DNA of 64,000 nt from Hansfordia pulvinata (Eukaryota > Ascomycota > Sordariomycetes > Xylariales): contig BJKQ01000013.1 of assembly GCA_006538405.1 (NCBI GenBank), positions 682,001-746,000 on the forward strand, written 5' to 3'. Made by a program: the position numbers and the translations under genes. Shown here in pieces: positions 60,859 through 64,000 of the stretch. The notes beneath the pieces are model-generated. The model was not told where the DNA came from and did not search any database. It saw only the letters and a list, made by a program, of their open reading frames with translations. The stretch's first letter is position 1. Every line of letters starts with the position of its first letter.

Positions 60859-61941
60859 GCATATACTCTGCCTCGTTACCTCCCGCAGTACATAGTCGCA
60901 CACACGCCCGCCTCGCCTCGCCTCGCCTCGCCTTGGCCTCCCCCCTTCGGATTCGCACCTCTTCTTCGTCCGGCCTCGTCTTGTTGTTGCTGCATAACTA
61001 CCTACTTTCCCGATTACCTATTGTGTGCCTTACCCTGCCTACCTTCACCTTACGTACCAGGTAGTAGACTGTGCTGCTTCTACTTCTGCTTATCCCTACC
61101 GCGGCCTGTTCTGGTTTATAGACTCGGCCGGCCCCGTACCATTGCTGCCTGTGCAATTTCCCTGTCTTACCAGTGTCTGTCGACCAACCCACCCATCCAC
61201 CCGCCTATCAACCAACTACTTTAACCAACCAACCAACCAACCAACCCGCACCGCATCCTCAACCGCAGCAAGAATACGAGAGCACACGGGCTTCCAGTCA
61301 GCAACTGCCGTCTTACATAATTCATTGTGTCCCGCTCGATCGACCGTCCTGGCATACAAGACACGCCGCTCGCTCCCTTGGCTGCCATTGTATTTCGGGT
61401 TGACACACTCACGCACACATACATACTTGGGGAACAAGAACGAGAAAGAAAGAGAGGAGCATCTCATCATTCCCTCGCTCTCGTCACGACGCATATCGCT
61501 CTCTCTTGTCTCCCCCCTCACACACTTCAGCTCGCCGTCGCCGCCGCCGCCTCCGCCGCCGCCGCCACCGTCCCGTCCCGTCTTAATTACTCAGACCCCT
61601 GTCCGCCCGATTACTCGTACTTGCGCCGTTCCTGTCGCCAGCCCCGGGAACGAGCTTCCTTTTTAGGCCCCTCGGCGTCCCAAATACTCGTCCCTCTCAC
61701 ACTCTCTCTTTCGCCCGCGCCCACCCCTGCCGTCTCTCTCTCTCTCTCTTTGCGAGTCCTACCGAGTACTCGTATCTCACGAGCGAGCCCTTTTACCTCG
61801 CCCCTACCCACCCCCCCTGCTCGTTTCCCCGTATCGTCTCCGCCTCTCTTTACTTCCTCTCTCTCTCTCTCTCTCTCTCTCCCCCTCTCCTGCGCTCACC
61901 CTCCTTTCCGTCTTGTCTTTTCCCTCCTTCGACACAAGAAG
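60859..61941 (+). promoter_or_regulatory. Very long ATG-free 5' leader of the 198-residue membrane protein gene
   Basis: From the ATG at 60857 to the start codon at 61942 there is no ATG on the plus strand, a gap of 1,082 nt. The stretch is CT- and AC-rich, with CCTCG, CCAAC, CCG and TC tracts (61857-61880), as fungal leaders often are. A TATA-like GCATATACTC at its upstream edge is a possible core promoter. It may contain introns that I cannot place. Confidence 0.5.
61857..61880. repeat. (TC)n microsatellite in the leader
   Basis: About 12 TC units some 60 nt before the start codon. Confidence 0.9.
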
Positions 61942-62707
61942 ATGAAGCTGTCCGCAACCCTCCTCCTCGCCTGCCATCTCGCCTCGTGGGCTGCCGCCGC
62001 CCCCGCGCCGTCGCAACAGCATCAAGAAGCCCCGAGCCGCCGCGACCCAGCAGCTGCCGCGTCAGACCCCGAGCTCGTGCTGTCCATTGTCGAGGCCGCC
62101 GCCGCCGCCGCCGTCGCCGCCCCTCCCTCGTCATTGTCGTCGCCGCAGAAGCTTGCGCCCAGCAGCACGAGCGACACCTCTCCCCACGTCGCCGAGTCGC
62201 CCGCGGCGGCAGCAGCAGCAGCAGCAGCAGGAACGAGCACCATGGAGGCGCCGGGCTCCTCGGGCGCGCCGTGCGCCGGCTCCGGGTCGACCTACCACCG
62301 CCTGCGCCACTACGTCGACCTGATCGTGGTGGTGTTCGTCGCCGGCTTCCTGGTCCTGTTCGTCGTGGCCGAGATAGGCCTGACTCTCTACAACAAGTAC
62401 GTTTTGGTTTTTCTTTTCTCTTTCCACATCTATCCAAAACTTGGGCTCTCTCAATTGAGTCGTCCTCCCAGATTCCCCGAGCTTCTCCCCACCTCCCCTC
62501 TCACATTCCGGTTCCCACTCCTAAAAACCGATCCCCGACTAACACGAGGGGTTTTCGCCGCGCAGGATCCGCGCATACCGGTCCGCGCTGGGCAAGATCC
62601 GGCTGGAGAACGACCACGAGTCGCAGCAGCAGTACGCCTACCCGCCCGAGAAGTGCGCGAAGCACTGGCTCATGGGGACCAACGCGCTGGCCGAGAAGGT
62701 CGTATAG
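61942..62707 (+). CDS. Secretory-pathway protein with one membrane helix, unknown function
   Basis: Exons are 61942-62396 and 62566-62707, giving 198 residues. The 169-nt intron has donor GTACGT, branch CTAAC and acceptor CGCAG. The joined codon restores LTLYNK-IRAYRSALGK. The N-terminus MKLSATLLLACHLASWAAAA is a signal peptide. An Ala/Ser/Pro-rich lumenal or extracellular stretch of about 100 residues follows, with two Ala runs. A single helix (DLIVVVFVAGFLVLFVVAEIG) leads to a cytosolic tail of about 50 residues ending CAKHWLMGTNALAEKVV. The layout is that of a small type I membrane protein. The tail and helix look conserved in style while the lumenal part is compositionally biased. No family recognised. 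Without splicing, the frame runs on through the intron and yields a spurious long product. Confidence 0.75.
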
Positions 62708-64000
62708 AATCGCGGACATTGGATGCCGCTTCCAGAAAGCGGCCAAGGCCCGCGACGCGCGCGCGAGAGAGGAAAAAGGGACATATACATCCTCTGGCCC
62801 CTGGGGAGCGAGTGAAGGAAGAGCCGCAGCACCAGCAGCACCCAGCACCAGCACCCAGCAGCACACACCAACAGCTGAGCTGGCCTCCAAAAACCCCACG
62901 ACACGGACGCTCCCCCGGGGACCTTCTCGATCAGGCAACCCAGCCCTCCGTTTCATGTACCCACATCCGGGCCCGGGCACATATCCGGTACCTCAATACC
63001 TGGGCTCAAGGTACCTAACCCACAAACGCATTCACTCACCACTCATGCACGCACGCTCTCACTCGCAGCGCGCCCGCTCACCATCTCGGACCCTCCCATC
63101 CAAAACCCAATCCCCCCTCATCTCGACAACGGGGAAGGAAACGACAGAAAAAGAAGAAGAAGACGAAGGATCATTGTCCGAGTCGAGGGCTCGTCGGCAG
63201 ACCAGCAGTGTCCAAAGACAAGACAAGAGAGACAGACCTCCACCTGACCTTCCAGACCCTGCGGGCGACAAGGGTAGGCTAGGTACCTTACCTTAGGTAC
63301 CTACTCGTACCTCAGAGGAGCTGGCAGGGATTCATGAGGGTGCGATACTTTTTGGGGGGAGGGGGGTATTTCCCGCACTTCTCTTTTTAGCCGCTTCGCC
63401 TCCTGGCCCCTGCTCCCGGGCGCTGCGCCGCGCCACGCCGCCGGGCTTTTCAATGGGAGAGCAACAGTGCCAGCACTGCACTGCACTCGACGGCACAGAC
63501 AAGACAAGACAAGACAGCCACGCAGACGAAGACGCCTACCCTCATCCTGCCTTACATCAGCTACCAGGCAAAGGGGGGAACACGAGAAGACAGAAGAAGC
63601 CCAAGACCACGGGGGCGCGTGGCGTGCACCTGAGTTCGGGGAGCCGTCGCGCCAAGTCGCAACCAAACGCTCCCCCGCCCCATTCTCCGCAATTGCGGGC
63701 CCGTCCCCAAGGCGGGAGCCCTCTCCGTGCCCTCGAGTTCTGGGCCTCTCTCTTTTCGCCTGCCCCGCGCGACACACGCAGAGCGGCCCGCTTATTAGGG
63801 GAAATTGCAAGAGACAAGGGAAGGGGTCTGGTCTGGTCCCTTCTCTCCTCATTGCTTACTCGTAAGGGGTGGCGGCCCCCGCCTTCTTCCGTTGTATGGG
63901 TACGAGTGATTGCACCTGCACGCGAAGCCGACACAATCACGAGCACGAGAGGCAATTATGCGAGAGAGTGAGAGCAAAAGGCAGGAGGGCAGGCAAGCCG
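62708..64000. other. 3' flank and spacer to the window end
   Basis: No gene supported. Contains AGGTACCTTACCTTAGGTACCT-type words near 63.28 kb next to CTACTCGTACCTC, an ACAAG pentamer array near 63.50 kb and two palindrome half-sites near 63.86 and 63.90 kb. Confidence 0.55.

Noticed and set aside
61327..63296. 563- and 436-codon plus-strand frames across the last gene
   Set aside because: They run through the leader, the intron and the 3' flank. Only the spliced 198-codon model has a signal peptide, clean splice sites and a normal stop.
1..64000. CRISPR arrays, insertion sequences, viral or retroelement genes
   Set aside because: The tandem repeats have units of 2-12 nt without spacers. 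No reverse transcriptase, integrase, transposase or viral motif seen in any frame, and no long terminal repeat pair was noticed.

Overview
The window is nuclear DNA of a filamentous ascomycete (Pezizomycotina, most likely a Sordariomycete). Evidence: GC-rich coding exons with strong C/G third-position bias; introns of 78-326 nt with GTRHGT-type donors and CTAAC/CTGAC branch sites; a 225-residue PLS1-type tetraspanin; a Zn2Cys6 regulator; and a C2H2 regulator resembling the conidiation factor FlbC. No species can be named from sequence alone.

Layout. 1-11.9 kb: no gene I can defend; GC-rich spacer full of short palindromes and simple repeats. 11.93-12.88 kb (+): PLS1-like tetraspanin, three exons, a GC-AG first intron and a one-base frameshift. 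12.9-34.2 kb: a roughly 21-kb spacer, with only one weak small-ORF candidate near 18.1 kb; its last ~0.8 kb is the leader of the next gene. 34.20-36.27 kb (+): FlbC-like C2H2 factor whose short first exon is easily missed. 36.3-44.9 kb: spacer. 44.87-45.28 kb (-): small putatively secreted Cys-containing protein with a good TATA box but an unresolved splice or frame. 45.3-49.3 kb: spacer. 49.34-51.75 kb (-): Zn2Cys6 factor, one intron and a one-base frameshift. 52.74-54.52 kb (-): GPI2/PIG-C, a core ER GPI-anchor enzyme subunit. 54.5-61.9 kb: spacer with a diverged two-copy tandem repeat at 55.56-56.19 kb, ending in a very long ATG-free leader. 61.94-62.71 kb (+): a 198-residue protein with signal peptide and one membrane helix, function unknown. 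62.7-64 kb: spacer.

The genes do not form an operon or a metabolic cluster. Two are developmental or infection-type regulators (tetraspanin, FlbC-like), one is a C6 transcription factor, one is housekeeping (GPI2) and two are putative surface or secreted proteins.

The most interesting signals lie outside coding sequence: (i) a dispersed palindrome family built on TACGAGTA/TACTCGTA and CTCGTACGAG, about one copy per kb of spacer; (ii) long 5' leaders purged of ATG (724 nt and 1,082 nt) ahead of two genes; (iii) two independent one-base losses, each in a C run that should be CCCC, which point to homopolymer errors in the assembly rather than two coincident pseudogenes. I found no CRISPR array, tRNA, rRNA, virus or intact transposon.
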